A DNA stretch of 64,000 nucleotides from positions 1 to 64,000 of the forward strand of contig JALSRD010000041.1 of NCBI GenBank assembly GCA_026984935.1, given 5' to 3'. Below are positions 27,852 to 36,208 of this stretch, piece after piece (the stretch's first letter is position 1; each line of letters begins with the position of its first letter). The position numbers and the translations under genes are program-made. The notes under the pieces were generated by a model, which saw only the letters and a program-made list of their open reading frames with translations, had not been told where the DNA came from and ran no database searches. The DNA comes from Desulfobacterales bacterium. GTDB lineage: Bacteria > Desulfobacterota > Desulfobacteria > Desulfobacterales > JALSRD01.

Positions 27852-28006
27852 ATATAAAATCCCCAAAAATTATATCTTGTAAATCTACCCATTAAAGATC
27901 TATTTGTCAATATAAAAAACATCATGCACGGAATTTTTTTCAGATGACGGCGACTTTGCACGTGCCTTGTGATTGTCGAAAGGCAGCTGTCGGGTTTTGA
28001 GGAAAA

Positions 28007-29749
28007 CTAGTGCCGCGCTGCGCGGCATTTCATAAGATTCCGACGCGCACTGGTGTAATGTGGGTTGATGCGCAATGCGGCCCGGTAGTGCCGGATGGCC
28101 GCTTGCCGGTGTTTTTGACCACACAGGGCATCGCCCAGGTTTTTGTGGGCCTTGGCGTAGTTGGGGTTGAGTTCCAGCGCCTTGCGGTACTGCGCGATGG
28201 CTGCATCCATACGATCCAGGCGGGTGTAGGTTTTACCGAGGTTGTTGTAGGCCTTGGGGCGGCGGGGGGCCAGCAGCGTCGAAAGTCGAAACTGTTCGGC
28301 GGCCTCCTGGAAACGGCCGAGGCCGTACAGCAGGTTGCCCAGGTTGTTGCGGGCCTTGGCATGGACGGGAGACTGTTTGAGCACTAGATGGTATTCGTGC
28401 ATGGCGGCCTGGATCTTTCCATGGGCGGCCAGGGCATTGCCCAGGTTGTAGTGCGGTCGTACCTTGTGCGGTGATTTCAGGGTGCAGTCCTGCCAAAGTG
28501 CCACATCGTCGGCCCAGACGGCGTTGCGCTGATAGGTCCAGGCCGTCAAAAGCGCGACAACAGCACACAAAAGTCCCGTGCGCACCCATTTTTTATGCAG
28601 GAAATAACCCCCCCCCAGGATCGGCGGAACAATTCCCAGCATGGAGGGCAGGTAGGTGCGGTGTTCGAAGATGATTTCAAGCGGGATGACCGAGGATTCG
28701 ATGACCAGATTACCGAAAAACCAGAAAAGGCAAAAGGCGGGCAGGGGATGTCGGCGTGCCATGCAGACGGCCAGCACCAGCAATCCCCCGATCACGACCA
28801 TGGCAAAAAGGGTCGCCGGCGGATGCAGCAGCGAATGCGACAGTGGAAAATCGATGTCCAGATTGAGCCTTGAAGGTGTCGGCAGCAGCAGCAGGCTGAT
28901 GTAGTGCAGCACCACACGCGGCTCGGTCAGCAATCTTTCATCCAGGGTGAAGGAGCGATTTGTGTACCCGTTCAAAATGCTGTGTACAGGGCGTGAACCC
29001 AGGAAGACCCAGCACAGCAGCAGGCCCCCGGACAGCGACAATACGATGATGCCGAGCTTTTTTTTGAGCCATGCGGCACTGCAGCTCTGAAAGAAAAACC
29101 ACTCGTAGAGCAGGATGAAAAGCGGCACCATGGCACTGATTTCCTTGGAGCCCAGCGCCAGCAGGCCGCTGAAGATGCAAAGTGCGTACAGCATACGCCT
29201 GGCAGGGCGTTTCGTCGCCAGACGCGCTTTGGCATAACACAGCAGCGACAGCATGTAAAACAGCGCCGCCATGCTGGTCATGCGCTGAACGATGTAACTC
29301 ACCGATTCGGTATGCAGGGGGTGCAGCGCCCATACCAGTGCCGTGGCGGCCGGCAGCCAATTCAACGCATTGCGTTGTTCATGCAGGGCCGGTGTTGCCA
29401 GCGTGGCTTCCAGAAAAAAGTAAAGCACCGCGGCATTGGCCAGGTGAATGAGGATGTTCACCACCCGCATGGCACGGCGGTCCAGGCGCCTGAAGGCATA
29501 GTTGAGCGCAAAGCTGATGTTGGCCACAGGTCGGTTTTTGGCGGGGCTTTTGAAGGCGGCATCCAGGATTGCAGAACTTGTCCAGTGTCGCAGGCGAATG
29601 TGGGCGTTATCGCTGATGTTGCGGTGGTCGTCGAATACAAAGGGACCATTCAGGGCCCGGGCGTAGGCCAGAATCACCAGCACGCCGGCCAGGGTCAACA
29701 GGAGGAGGCTTCGCATGCGAACGGAGTTGATGTCGCGTTGTGCGGCCAC
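28007..29749 (-). CDS. GT-C type membrane glycosyltransferase with C-terminal TPR repeats
   Basis: A 580-residue protein. About ten hydrophobic segments fill residues 10-400, starting with LLLLTLAGVLVILAYARAL. The first loop contains FVFDDHRNISDN, whose paired aspartates fit the acidic catalytic motif of GT-C enzymes. The C-terminal 180 residues are TPR repeats (PHYNLGNALAAHGKIQAAM, KARNNLGNLLYGLGRFQEAA, KAYNNLGKTYTRLD, KAHKNLGDAL). The layout matches bacterial TMTC-like O-glycosyltransferases, which take sugar from a polyprenyl carrier; the target is unknown. A paralogue lies beside pilA at 42326-44449. The start is a GTG; an ATG 11 codons later is also possible. Confidence 0.75.
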   Translation of the reverse strand: MAAQRDINSVRMRSLLLLTLAGVLVILAYARALNGPFVFDDHRNISDNAHIRLRHWTSSAILDAAFKSPAKNRPVANISFALNYAFRRLDRRAMRVVNILIHLANAAVLYFFLEATLATPALHEQRNALNWLPAATALVWALHPLHTESVSYIVQRMTSMAALFYMLSLLCYAKARLATKRPARRMLYALCIFSGLLALGSKEISAMVPLFILLYEWFFFQSCSAAWLKKKLGIIVLSLSGGLLLCWVFLGSRPVHSILNGYTNRSFTLDERLLTEPRVVLHYISLLLLPTPSRLNLDIDFPLSHSLLHPPATLFAMVVIGGLLVLAVCMARRHPLPAFCLFWFFGNLVIESSVIPLEIIFEHRTYLPSMLGIVPPILGGGYFLHKKWVRTGLLCAVVALLTAWTYQRNAVWADDVALWQDCTLKSPHKVRPHYNLGNALAAHGKIQAAMHEYHLVLKQSPVHAKARNNLGNLLYGLGRFQEAAEQFRLSTLLAPRRPKAYNNLGKTYTRLDRMDAAIAQYRKALELNPNYAKAHKNLGDALCGQKHRQAAIRHYRAALRINPHYTSARRNLMKCRAARH

Positions 29750-29914
29750 TTGTGCTTTCGAGGTTCGGGAATTTCGAGTTTTGGGTTGCCAGAAAGGCCG
29801 GTGTTTTGTAAACGTGCTTAGCTTATAGCAGCCCGGTGTCGGCGGGTCAATGGGTTGGCTGGGTTTGTCGGGTTGGTTGCGGTTTTGCAGGGGCAGGAGA
29901 ATATTGCCAAGAAA

Positions 29915-30610
29915 ATGGAAATCGGTTCAACGGCATGGTGCCGGCTGATCGTAGACGGCGCTGCGGCACTGGGGGTGATGGTGAGCCCGGAGCAGACCGG
30001 CAGCCTGGAGCGCTACGCACGCGAACTGCTGCGCTGGAACCGGAAGACGAACCTGACCGCAATTTGCGATCCCCTGGAAGTGGCCGTCAAGCATTTATTG
30101 GATGCGCTGACGGCGGTGCCGTACGTTCCGACGGGCGCGGCCATGCTGGATATGGGATCGGGCGGCGGGTTTCCCGGAGTGCCCCTGAAAATCGTGCAGC
30201 CCGGTGCAACCGTTACGCTCGTCGACAGCGTACGCAAAAAGGTTTCTTTCCTCAGGCATGTCATTCGGCTGCTGGGATTGAAGGACATCCGTGCGCTGCA
30301 CACGCGTGTCGAAAGCCTGGCCCATACAGCCGACTTTCGCGCCAGCCTGGACGTGGTGACCTGCCGGGCGCTGGCGCCGCTGGAGGTCTCCGCGCGTTGG
30401 GGGCTGCCCTTTCTGTCGGCAGGCGGGCGCCTGGTTTTTTTCAAGGGCCCTGGACTGAAAGAGGAGCTGCAGGCCCTCGGTGGCCTGCTCAAGCGTGTGC
30501 AATCGCGATCTGATGTGCGCTTCGACTGCGAAATCAAAAACATCCGGCTACCGGTTTTAAACCTGGAGCGCAAATTGGTGATCGTGCAGAAAATCAAGGC
30601 GACCGTTTAA
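29915..30610 (+). CDS. rsmG: 16S rRNA (guanine-527 N7)-methyltransferase
   Basis: A 231-residue GidB-family enzyme. The N-terminal helix region ends in RYARELLRWNRKTNLTAICD, a family hallmark. The SAM-binding motif is MLDMGSGGGFPGVPLKI, with LVDSVRKKVSFLRHV next. DVVTCRALAPLEV is the conserved catalytic-side element. It methylates G527 of 16S rRNA. It is not next to mnmG or parAB in this window. ATG 29915 is taken because homology begins there; an AGGAGA lies about 14 bases upstream. The 3' end overlaps the convergent DUF309 gene by 17 bp. Confidence 0.93.
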   Translation: MEIGSTAWCRLIVDGAAALGVMVSPEQTGSLERYARELLRWNRKTNLTAICDPLEVAVKHLLDALTAVPYVPTGAAMLDMGSGGGFPGVPLKIVQPGATVTLVDSVRKKVSFLRHVIRLLGLKDIRALHTRVESLAHTADFRASLDVVTCRALAPLEVSARWGLPFLSAGGRLVFFKGPGLKEELQALGGLLKRVQSRSDVRFDCEIKNIRLPVLNLERKLVIVQKIKATV

Positions 30611-31223
30611 GCGGGTTGACCTGACGGTCAGAGCCGGCTGCGGGCCTGGCAAGCTCCAGTTTCAGCAGCTGAAAATCGCGGCGTGCCAGGCGGTCAACCA
30701 GGGCATCGATGTTGGCAATGGGTGCAAGGTGGCGCGAAGATGCCCGCAGCCGGACAACCGCCCGGTCGGCGAGGCTTTCGGCCGCCAAGCGTCGGCCGGC
30801 CTGCCAGTGGACGTAGACCCCCGCCGCCTGAATCAGTGCCTTAAAGGCATCGCGCCGCTGCCCGGTCATGCAGTGCCAGTGATCTTCGAGAATTTCGTGA
30901 ACCTCGAAAAAAAGGCCTGCATTCCACAGCCAGACAGTCTGGACGAGGGGGTCCGTGCTCCAGGAATCCTGGTATCGGATGAGCAGACGCCGCAGGTGAC
31001 GGTGGCGGGAGGCAATATAGCCGCGGTAGGCCGCCGCCGGCTGTGCAGAAAGCCATCGACGGGACTCTGCCGCCAGGTATTCGGGATCGCGATGTTTCAG
31101 GCTTTCGATAAAAGCGATGGAAAGCCCGTTGCGGATGTCGCGTGCCAGACGATCGCAGAACGGGTCGAAGTGCTGTGGCGGGCGGCACTTCTCACAAACG
31201 CCGGGCGGGGGAAGCTTTTGCAT
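30594..31223 (-). CDS. DUF309 family protein
   Basis: A 209-residue cytoplasmic helical protein. The DUF309 signature is plain: LWNAGLFFEVHEILEDHWHC, with the conserved HExxE-like arrangement, then RDAFKALIQAAGVYVHWQAG. The N-terminus contains CEKCRPPQHFDPFCDRLARD with a CxxC pair. The family's biochemical function is not established. ATG 31223 is used; a TTG seven codons upstream is also open. It converges on rsmG. Confidence 0.78.
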   Translation of the reverse strand: MQKLPPPGVCEKCRPPQHFDPFCDRLARDIRNGLSIAFIESLKHRDPEYLAAESRRWLSAQPAAAYRGYIASRHRHLRRLLIRYQDSWSTDPLVQTVWLWNAGLFFEVHEILEDHWHCMTGQRRDAFKALIQAAGVYVHWQAGRRLAAESLADRAVVRLRASSRHLAPIANIDALVDRLARRDFQLLKLELARPAAGSDRQVNPLKRSP

Positions 31224-31417
31224 TCGGTTCTCGAAAAGCGCCAAAGGCAGTAAGAAAAACGTGGTTTTTGGTAAAAGCTAACACGCTGGCGGGCTTTCCG
31301 TCAACTTTAAGGATTGATGAAAGAGGCCGCGAACTTTTTAGGCGCGCGGAGCCAAAGGGCTGTGGCTGTTGTGTATGCTAAAATGACGAAAGCAGGCGAC
31401 GGCCCCGAAACTATCTT

Positions 31418-31443
31418 ATGCTTTAATGGGATGCTTTAATGGG
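31418..31443. repeat. 13-bp perfect tandem duplication at a start region
   Basis: ATGCTTTAATGGG occurs twice in direct succession, immediately before and into the thioesterase start. It duplicates an ATG and may be a recent slippage event. Confidence 0.6.
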
Positions 31444-31939
31444 TCGTATGGGGAGTATGGCTATGGACGTGGATGCAGACAGCTTTGATTTGAGCAGCGC
31501 GGTGGAAATGCTGCGCGATATCTATGAGCACAGGATCCCTTTCAACCGAGAACTGGGTTTGGAAGTCAGCAGGCTGGAGCTGGACCGGGTCACAGTCAAG
31601 ATCAGAATGCAGGAAAAACTGATCGGGAATTTCACCAAACAGAGCCTGCATGGAGGTGTGGTGGCTTCGGTGCTGGATCTGGCCGGCGGCATGGTGGCCG
31701 GTATCGGCCTGGCCCGGCAACTGGCAGGGGCTTCCCGCGAGATGCTTTTTGAACGCATCTCGCGCATGGGCACCATCGATCTGCGCGTGGATTACCTACG
31801 TCCCGGCCGCGGAGCCTATTTCCTGACCAGTGCCAGTGTGTTGCGAACCGGCAACAAGGTTGCCGTGACCCGCATGGAGATGCACAATGACCGGCAGGAT
31901 CTGATTGCCGTGGGTACGGGCACGTATATCGTGGGTTGA
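31439..31939 (+). CDS. hotdog-fold thioesterase (YigI/PaaI-like)
   Basis: A 166-residue protein with a hotdog fold. The central helix region reads KQSLHGGVVASVLDLAGGMVAG, with HGG and the acidic residue used by PaaI-type acyl-CoA thioesterases, followed by IDLRVDYLRPGRGAYF. It likely hydrolyses acyl- or aryl-CoA thioesters; the specificity is unknown. Four in-frame ATG codons cluster at the start (31439-31463); the third or fourth, preceded by GGGGAG, are as likely as the first. The gene is divergent from the DUF309 gene. Confidence 0.8.
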   Translation: MGRMGSMAMDVDADSFDLSSAVEMLRDIYEHRIPFNRELGLEVSRLELDRVTVKIRMQEKLIGNFTKQSLHGGVVASVLDLAGGMVAGIGLARQLAGASREMLFERISRMGTIDLRVDYLRPGRGAYFLTSASVLRTGNKVAVTRMEMHNDRQDLIAVGTGTYIVG

Positions 31940-32019
31940 GTGCGCGGATTGGCATCGCCGTATGTTTTAAGTTACGGGCTATGGGGGAAGGGCTGGCTGA
32001 CTGCGGTCCGGTTGCGTGT

Positions 32020-32159
32020 TTCGGCGGTGGGCCTCATAGCCGGCCGCGGCGACCACCCCGCGGCCGCCGCCGACTACCACGCATTTGGCCCCTGAGCGCC
32101 GGATGGCCGCGCTGTTCGACGGCGGCAAAAAAGGCATCCACGTCGGCGCGCGGGATCAT
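32020..32159 (-). pseudogene. dinB: frameshifted N-terminal remnant of Y-family DNA polymerase IV
   Basis: Reading leftwards from an ATG at 32159 gives MIPRADVDAFFAAVEQRGHP and then ALRG, the Pol IV N-terminus (VDMDAFFASVEQ type, with one metal-binding Asp retained). The match continues only in another frame, as KCVVVGGGRGVVAAAGYEA, the next conserved Pol IV segment. One extra base near 32085 accounts for the shift. After about 45 codons the similarity ends, so the gene is both frameshifted and truncated. It lies 4 bases after the stop of the unknown exported gene on the same strand. Confidence 0.75.
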
Positions 32160-32163
32160 GGGG

Positions 32164-32787
32164 CTATCGTTTCAGGGCCTCTTTTTCGAATTGCGGCGCG
32201 ATGTCGATAAAAAGTCGGTCCCGCCGGACGCGTATGTCCGCTATTTTGGCCTTGAGAGAAATACGGCTGCCGGCGATGTCGGCAAGCAGGGGGCGCAGCG
32301 GATGGATGGCAATGGGATACTCCACCCCGTTGAACAGGGTCACGAGCTGCGAAAGATCCGCCGCAACCCCTCTGACCGTGCTTTGCACGTTTCTGCGCGT
32401 CACGTGCGGTTTGACATAAAGAATGCTTCGGGCCCGGTCGAAGCGTATGGTAACAAGGCTGTGAAAAGACAGGTGGACCGTGCCGACATCCACCTGGATG
32501 GCTCCCATGTCGTAGCGCACGTGGCGGCCCGAAACAGTCGTTATAAAAGCCGCCTGATGGTTTTTGAACTGCAGCCGGCGAATGGATTCCAGGCGGATTT
32601 TGCCGTCCAGCCCCTTGATGGGCGGCAGCTGCAGTGGTAAAAGTTTTTTGAAGGCGCGTGCGGCCACGGCAGGCGGAACGCTCAGGGTGACCACCGGAGG
32701 GCCGGCCGCCAGGCACAGGGGGCGGAAATATCCCAGGGCCAGAACCGCGAAAATGGCGATGGTGCTGTTGAACCGTTTTTTCTGCAT
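32164..32787 (-). CDS. unknown exported protein, 207 residues
   Basis: An N-terminal signal sequence (basic MQKKRF, a hydrophobic core, a likely cleavage after CLAAG) is followed by a beta-rich mature domain. Segments include LPPIKGLDGKIRLESIRRLQ, GAIQVDVGTVHLSFHSLVTI and DRLFIDIAPQFEKEALKR. It could be a periplasmic lipid-binding-like barrel, but I recognise no family. The ATG at 32787 is preceded by AGGAA with good spacing. Its neighbour downstream is the dinB remnant. Confidence 0.65.
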   Translation of the reverse strand: MQKKRFNSTIAIFAVLALGYFRPLCLAAGPPVVTLSVPPAVAARAFKKLLPLQLPPIKGLDGKIRLESIRRLQFKNHQAAFITTVSGRHVRYDMGAIQVDVGTVHLSFHSLVTIRFDRARSILYVKPHVTRRNVQSTVRGVAADLSQLVTLFNGVEYPIAIHPLRPLLADIAGSRISLKAKIADIRVRRDRLFIDIAPQFEKEALKR

Positions 32788-33109
32788 ACGCTGTGTTCCT
32801 GATCAGGGAAAGTCCGGCGTGAGATGATCCAGCCTTGCATATCCGGCTTCCGCGGTCAATAACATGTTAACCCAAGTGGCCCGATCCATATATACGATGG
32901 TTTTCATCCGTCAATGCATCCCGCCCGGGCTGCGCAAACCACGGCGCCTCCCCGATATGCCGAAGTTTTCGCGCCTTGCCGGTCGGAGTCCTTGGCGGTT
33001 TCGGTGCGTCACCGTATTTCCAGATCTGACCGTTTTGCAACGGCCGGCTACGGTAGGGGCTGTCAACCGGAAAAACATCGGCGGCAGGTAAAAAACTAAG
33101 GGGTGTGCT
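32788..33109. other. intergenic stretch between divergent genes
   Basis: This interval of about 320 bases holds the promoters of the exported protein (minus) and the thioesterase (plus). I see no gene remnant, RNA or clear promoter boxes in it. Confidence 0.3.
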
Positions 33110-33541
33110 GTGAGTGAGGCCATAACCATCAAGGTCCGTGGATACCATATCGATCTTTTCGGGCACGTCAACAATGCGCGCTACCTGGAATTCCTGGAAG
33201 AGGCGCGCTGGAGCTTTTTTGAAGAAAACGGGGGCGCCATCGCCTTTGCCCGCCTGAACCTGAACTTCGTGGTGGTGAACATCAACATCAGCTACCGGAA
33301 TCCCGCGGTCATGGGCGACGTGCTGCGTATCGAAAGCGCGATGCAGTCGATCGGCCGCAGCAGCGCAGTGATGAAACAGACGGTCAAACTGGCGCAAAAC
33401 GGCAGCATGGTGGCAGATGCACAGGTCACCTTTGTCTTCCTCGACCCCGCCAGCGGTCGGGTGCGGCCCATTGCGGGTGAGGCACGCGCGCTGCTGCAGC
33501 GTCTGCCGGGCGGCAGCACTGCTCACAAGGCGAATGGCTGA
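33110..33541 (+). CDS. acyl-CoA thioesterase, FadM/YbgC hotdog family
   Basis: A 143-residue single hotdog domain. The diagnostic stretch YHIDLFGHVNNARYLEFLEEAR contains the active-site Asp and HVN of the 4-hydroxybenzoyl-CoA thioesterase-like group. SYRNPAVMGDVLRIES and a last strand VTFVFLDPASGRVRPI complete the fold. It hydrolyses acyl-CoA esters; the substrate is unknown. The start is GTG 33110 with AAGGGG upstream. It is separated from the selC gene by a strong hairpin. Confidence 0.85.
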   Translation: MSEAITIKVRGYHIDLFGHVNNARYLEFLEEARWSFFEENGGAIAFARLNLNFVVVNINISYRNPAVMGDVLRIESAMQSIGRSSAVMKQTVKLAQNGSMVADAQVTFVFLDPASGRVRPIAGEARALLQRLPGGSTAHKANG

Positions 33542-33562
33542 GTGTTTTGGCGGTGGTATGGA

Positions 33563-33583
33563 ACCGGGAGCCGGCTCCCCGGT
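33563..33583. terminator. strong G+C hairpin between thioesterase and selC
   Basis: The perfect 14-bp palindrome GGGAGCCGGCTCCC (33566-33579) is extended by CCGG-type pairs. It lies 15 bases beyond the mature 3' end of selC and 22 bases after the thioesterase stop, so it may end both transcripts. No long T-run is present. Confidence 0.5.
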
Positions 33584-33597
33584 ATTACGAAGGGGAA

Positions 33598-33695
33598 TGG
33601 CGGAAGTGCATGGGAATCGAACCCACCCGGGACGGTTTTAGCGCCCCACACCGGATTTGAAGTCCGGGAGCCCCACCAGTGAGCTGCGCACTTCC
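33598..33695 (-). tRNA. selC: selenocysteine tRNA (anticodon TCA)
   Basis: A 98-base tRNA including encoded CCA. The acceptor stem is 8 bp (GGAAGTGC/GCACTTCC), as in bacterial tRNA-Sec, with discriminator G. The anticodon arm GGACTTCAAATCC has anticodon TCA. It has a long G+C-rich variable arm and a GGTTCGATTCC T arm. The organism therefore decodes UGA as selenocysteine. No selA, selB or selD and no identifiable selenoprotein gene lies within the window. Confidence 0.96.
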
Positions 33696-33804
33696 GTAGA
33701 CGGGCTCTCCTTCTACAACCGGGAGGTTTTTTTGTCAATATCTTTTCGGTGCAGGCCGCTTTCCACGGGCATGGGAATGCGGCCTGCGAGAAAGGTGTGT
33801 GTGC

Positions 33805-35019
33805 ATGCTGGCCTATTTTGACTGTTTTGCGGGCATCAGCGGCGATATGCTGCTGGGCGCACTGGTGGATCTCGGTGTGCCGCTGGCGTGGCTGAAACAA
33901 AGACTCGACCAACTGCCGCTGGAGGGATTTCGCTTGAACGGTGAAACGGTCCACCGCGGCGGTCTGGCGGCCTGCAAGGTCTCTGTGGTGTGCGACGGCC
34001 CGGCGCCTGCGCGCAGCTTCACCGATATCCGAAACCTGCTTGACAACGCAGAGCTCTCGGCGCAAGTCCAACAGAGCAGCCTGGAGGCTTTTGGCCGCAT
34101 TGCCGAGGCCGAGGCCCGCGTGCACCGCTGCGAAATTGAGAAGGTGCATTTTCACGAAGTGGGTGCGGTCGACGCATTGGTGGACATTGTCGGCAGTGCG
34201 CTTTGCATAGAGCATCTGGGAATTTCACGCATCGTCTCCTCACCGCTGCCGTTGGGCAGCGGGTTCGTCAGCTGCGCCCACGGCACGCTGCCGCTGCCGG
34301 CTCCGGCGACCTTGGCGATACTGGAGAACGTGCCGGTATACGGCAGTGGTGTCTCCGCCGAACTGGTCACGCCCACCGGAGCCGCGCTGGTTGCCAGCCT
34401 GGCCGAATCCTATGGGCCGCTTCCCGCCATGGCGCTGTCCAAAAGCGGGTACGGGGCCGGGGCGCGGGATCTCGAAGCGCGTCCGAATGTGCTGCGCGTC
34501 ATCTGCGGGGATGTGCGCCGCGCCGGCACGGTTGATACGGATACCGTCATTGTGCTGGAAAGCTGCGTGGACGACATGAATCCTGAAATCTACGGCCACC
34601 TGATGGAGCGCCTTTTTGCCGACGGTGCACTGGATGTCTGGTGGGTGCCGGTGTACATGAAGAAAAACCGGCCCGGTACCCTGATTCAGATCCTGTGCCG
34701 CAGGGCGGATGAAGACCGCATCACGGCGCGTGTCTTTAGCGAGACGACGACCCTGGGCGTGCGCCGCCACGAAGCCGGGCGCAGCATACTCCCGCGTATG
34801 GCGGTTAAGGCCGCCACCAGTTTCGGACTGCTGCCGGCCAAGCGGGTTTACGGTCCGGATGGTGCTGTTACGCTGGTTCCCGAGTACGAAAGCTGCCGGC
34901 GGATCGCCGTCGAGCGGGACCTGCCCCTCAAACAGGTATATCAGCAGCTCGTTTGCGAATTGGCAAATGACGGCGTCCGGAAGATACGTTCCGACGGAAA
35001 TGAAGATGAAAAAAGCTAA
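33805..35019 (+). CDS. larC: nickel-pincer cofactor biosynthesis protein LarC
   Basis: A 404-residue single-frame LarC. The N-terminus has AYFDCFAGISGDMLLGALVDLG, the family signature, followed by EKVHFHEVGAVDALVDIVG and LVTPTGAALVASLAE. The C-terminal part has ESCVDDMNPEIYGHLMERLF and TTTLGVRRHE. LarC is the CTP-dependent cyclometallase that inserts nickel into the pincer cofactor of lactate racemase and other LarA-like enzymes. In Lactobacillus plantarum it is split by a frameshift; here it is continuous. larB, larE and larA are not in the window. ATG 33805 follows AAAGG. It overlaps pgpA by 20 bp. Confidence 0.92.
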   Translation: MLAYFDCFAGISGDMLLGALVDLGVPLAWLKQRLDQLPLEGFRLNGETVHRGGLAACKVSVVCDGPAPARSFTDIRNLLDNAELSAQVQQSSLEAFGRIAEAEARVHRCEIEKVHFHEVGAVDALVDIVGSALCIEHLGISRIVSSPLPLGSGFVSCAHGTLPLPAPATLAILENVPVYGSGVSAELVTPTGAALVASLAESYGPLPAMALSKSGYGAGARDLEARPNVLRVICGDVRRAGTVDTDTVIVLESCVDDMNPEIYGHLMERLFADGALDVWWVPVYMKKNRPGTLIQILCRRADEDRITARVFSETTTLGVRRHEAGRSILPRMAVKAATSFGLLPAKRVYGPDGAVTLVPEYESCRRIAVERDLPLKQVYQQLVCELANDGVRKIRSDGNEDEKS

Positions 35020-35473
35020 ACAGCGGATGGTCCTGCTGCTGGCCACCGGCGGTGGTGTTGGATTGGCACCGGCGGCGCCGGGAACCTTCGGCTCACTGGT
35101 GGGGCTGGCCCTGTGTTTTTTGCTTTCGCGGCTTGACTTTTTGCTTGCCTTTCTGTCCGTAATCGTACTAATCTTTCTAGCTGTTCCCATTTGCGCTGCG
35201 GCGGAAAACCTTTTGGGAAAAACAGATCCCGGCGCCGTGGTCATTGACGAAATAGCCGGCATGGCGGTCTCACTGGTGGGCATCGATTTCGGCCTTTTAA
35301 CGGCCCTGGCCGGTTTCGGCCTTTTCCGGCTGTTCGATATCGCCAAACCTTTTCCCATCGGCTACCTTGAGAAACGGTTTGCAGGCGGGGTGGGCATTGT
35401 CATCGACGATGTCGCCGCCGGTGTGCTGGTCAACCTTATTCTGCGCAGCGCCATGGCGCTGGCGCGGCTTTAA
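35000..35473 (+). CDS. pgpA: phosphatidylglycerophosphatase A
   Basis: A 157-residue inner-membrane enzyme. LATGGGVGLAPAAPGTFGSL and DPGAVVIDEIAGMAVSLVG, with the conserved DE, identify the PgpA family. FRLFDIAKPFPIGYLEKRF and GGVGIVIDDVAAGV complete it. It removes phosphate from phosphatidylglycerophosphate to make phosphatidylglycerol. Three to four hydrophobic segments are visible. ATG 35000 or 35006 may be used; both lie inside the end of larC, suggesting translational coupling. Confidence 0.92.
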   Translation: MKMKKAKQRMVLLLATGGGVGLAPAAPGTFGSLVGLALCFLLSRLDFLLAFLSVIVLIFLAVPICAAAENLLGKTDPGAVVIDEIAGMAVSLVGIDFGLLTALAGFGLFRLFDIAKPFPIGYLEKRFAGGVGIVIDDVAAGVLVNLILRSAMALARL

Positions 35474-35545
35474 GCTTACAACGGAGGCCACGAGCATACG
35501 GTAAAGCTGGTGCCCTGCGTGTGCTGAGCGGACCATGAATGCAAA

Positions 35546-36208
35546 ATGAACAAGGCAGAAAGTTTGAAAACAAAAAACCTGGCTGAAAAAAAAGTCCAAA
35601 CCAAAAAAAAAGGCGCGCTGCGCGAAAATATCGAGGCCATTGCCATCGCCATTGTGCTGGCGCTGTTCATCCGCACCTTCGTGGTGCAGGCCTTTAAAAT
35701 CCCTTCCGGGTCCATGAAGGACACCCTGCTGATCGGCGATCATATCCTGGTGAACAAGTTCATCTACGGCATCAGGCTGCCGTTTTCCAACGCCACCATC
35801 ATTCCGGTGAAAAACCCCAAGCGCGGCGATATTATCGTTTTCAAGTTTCCCGAAGATCCGTCCAAGGATTTCATCAAGCGCGTGATCGGTGTGGCCGGTG
35901 ATGTTGTCGAGGTCCGGCAGAAAAAGGTCTACGTCAACCACAAGGCCTTGAAGGAACCCTATGCCAAACATACCGATCCGAATATGATCCCGGCCTGGGC
36001 GCAGCCGCGCGACACCTTCGGGCCGGTGACCGTGCCCAAGAATTCGCTTTTCGTGATGGGCGACAATCGCGACCACAGCTATGACAGCCGCTTCTGGGGG
36101 TTCGTCAGGCTGAGGGCGGTCAAGGGCAAGGCTTTTATCATCTACTGGTCCTGGAATAAAAACAAGTTCGGTGTCCGTTGGAACCGCATGGGCATGGTGC
36201 TGCACTGA
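35546..36208 (+). CDS. lepB: signal peptidase I
   Basis: A 220-residue S26 serine protease. A lysine-rich cytoplasmic N-terminus is followed by one membrane segment (AIAIAIVLALFIRTFVV). The catalytic Ser56 lies in KIPSGSMKDTLL and the general-base Lys111 in KDFIKRVIGVAGD. The C-terminal box VMGDNRDHSYDSRFWGFV is intact. It cleaves Sec and Tat signal peptides. Its last 31 bases overlap the assigned start of pyrC. No convincing ribosome-binding site is seen before ATG 35546. Confidence 0.95.
   Translation: MNKAESLKTKNLAEKKVQTKKKGALRENIEAIAIAIVLALFIRTFVVQAFKIPSGSMKDTLLIGDHILVNKFIYGIRLPFSNATIIPVKNPKRGDIIVFKFPEDPSKDFIKRVIGVAGDVVEVRQKKVYVNHKALKEPYAKHTDPNMIPAWAQPRDTFGPVTVPKNSLFVMGDNRDHSYDSRFWGFVRLRAVKGKAFIIYWSWNKNKFGVRWNRMGMVLH

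Noticed and set aside
33598-33695. selC as an attachment site for an integrated island
   Set aside because: No integrase and no duplicated tRNA 3' end are present near either tRNA gene.
34240-35358. Long minus-strand open frame opposite larC and pgpA
   Set aside because: Same reason: both opposite-strand genes have clear family motifs and the antisense product has none.
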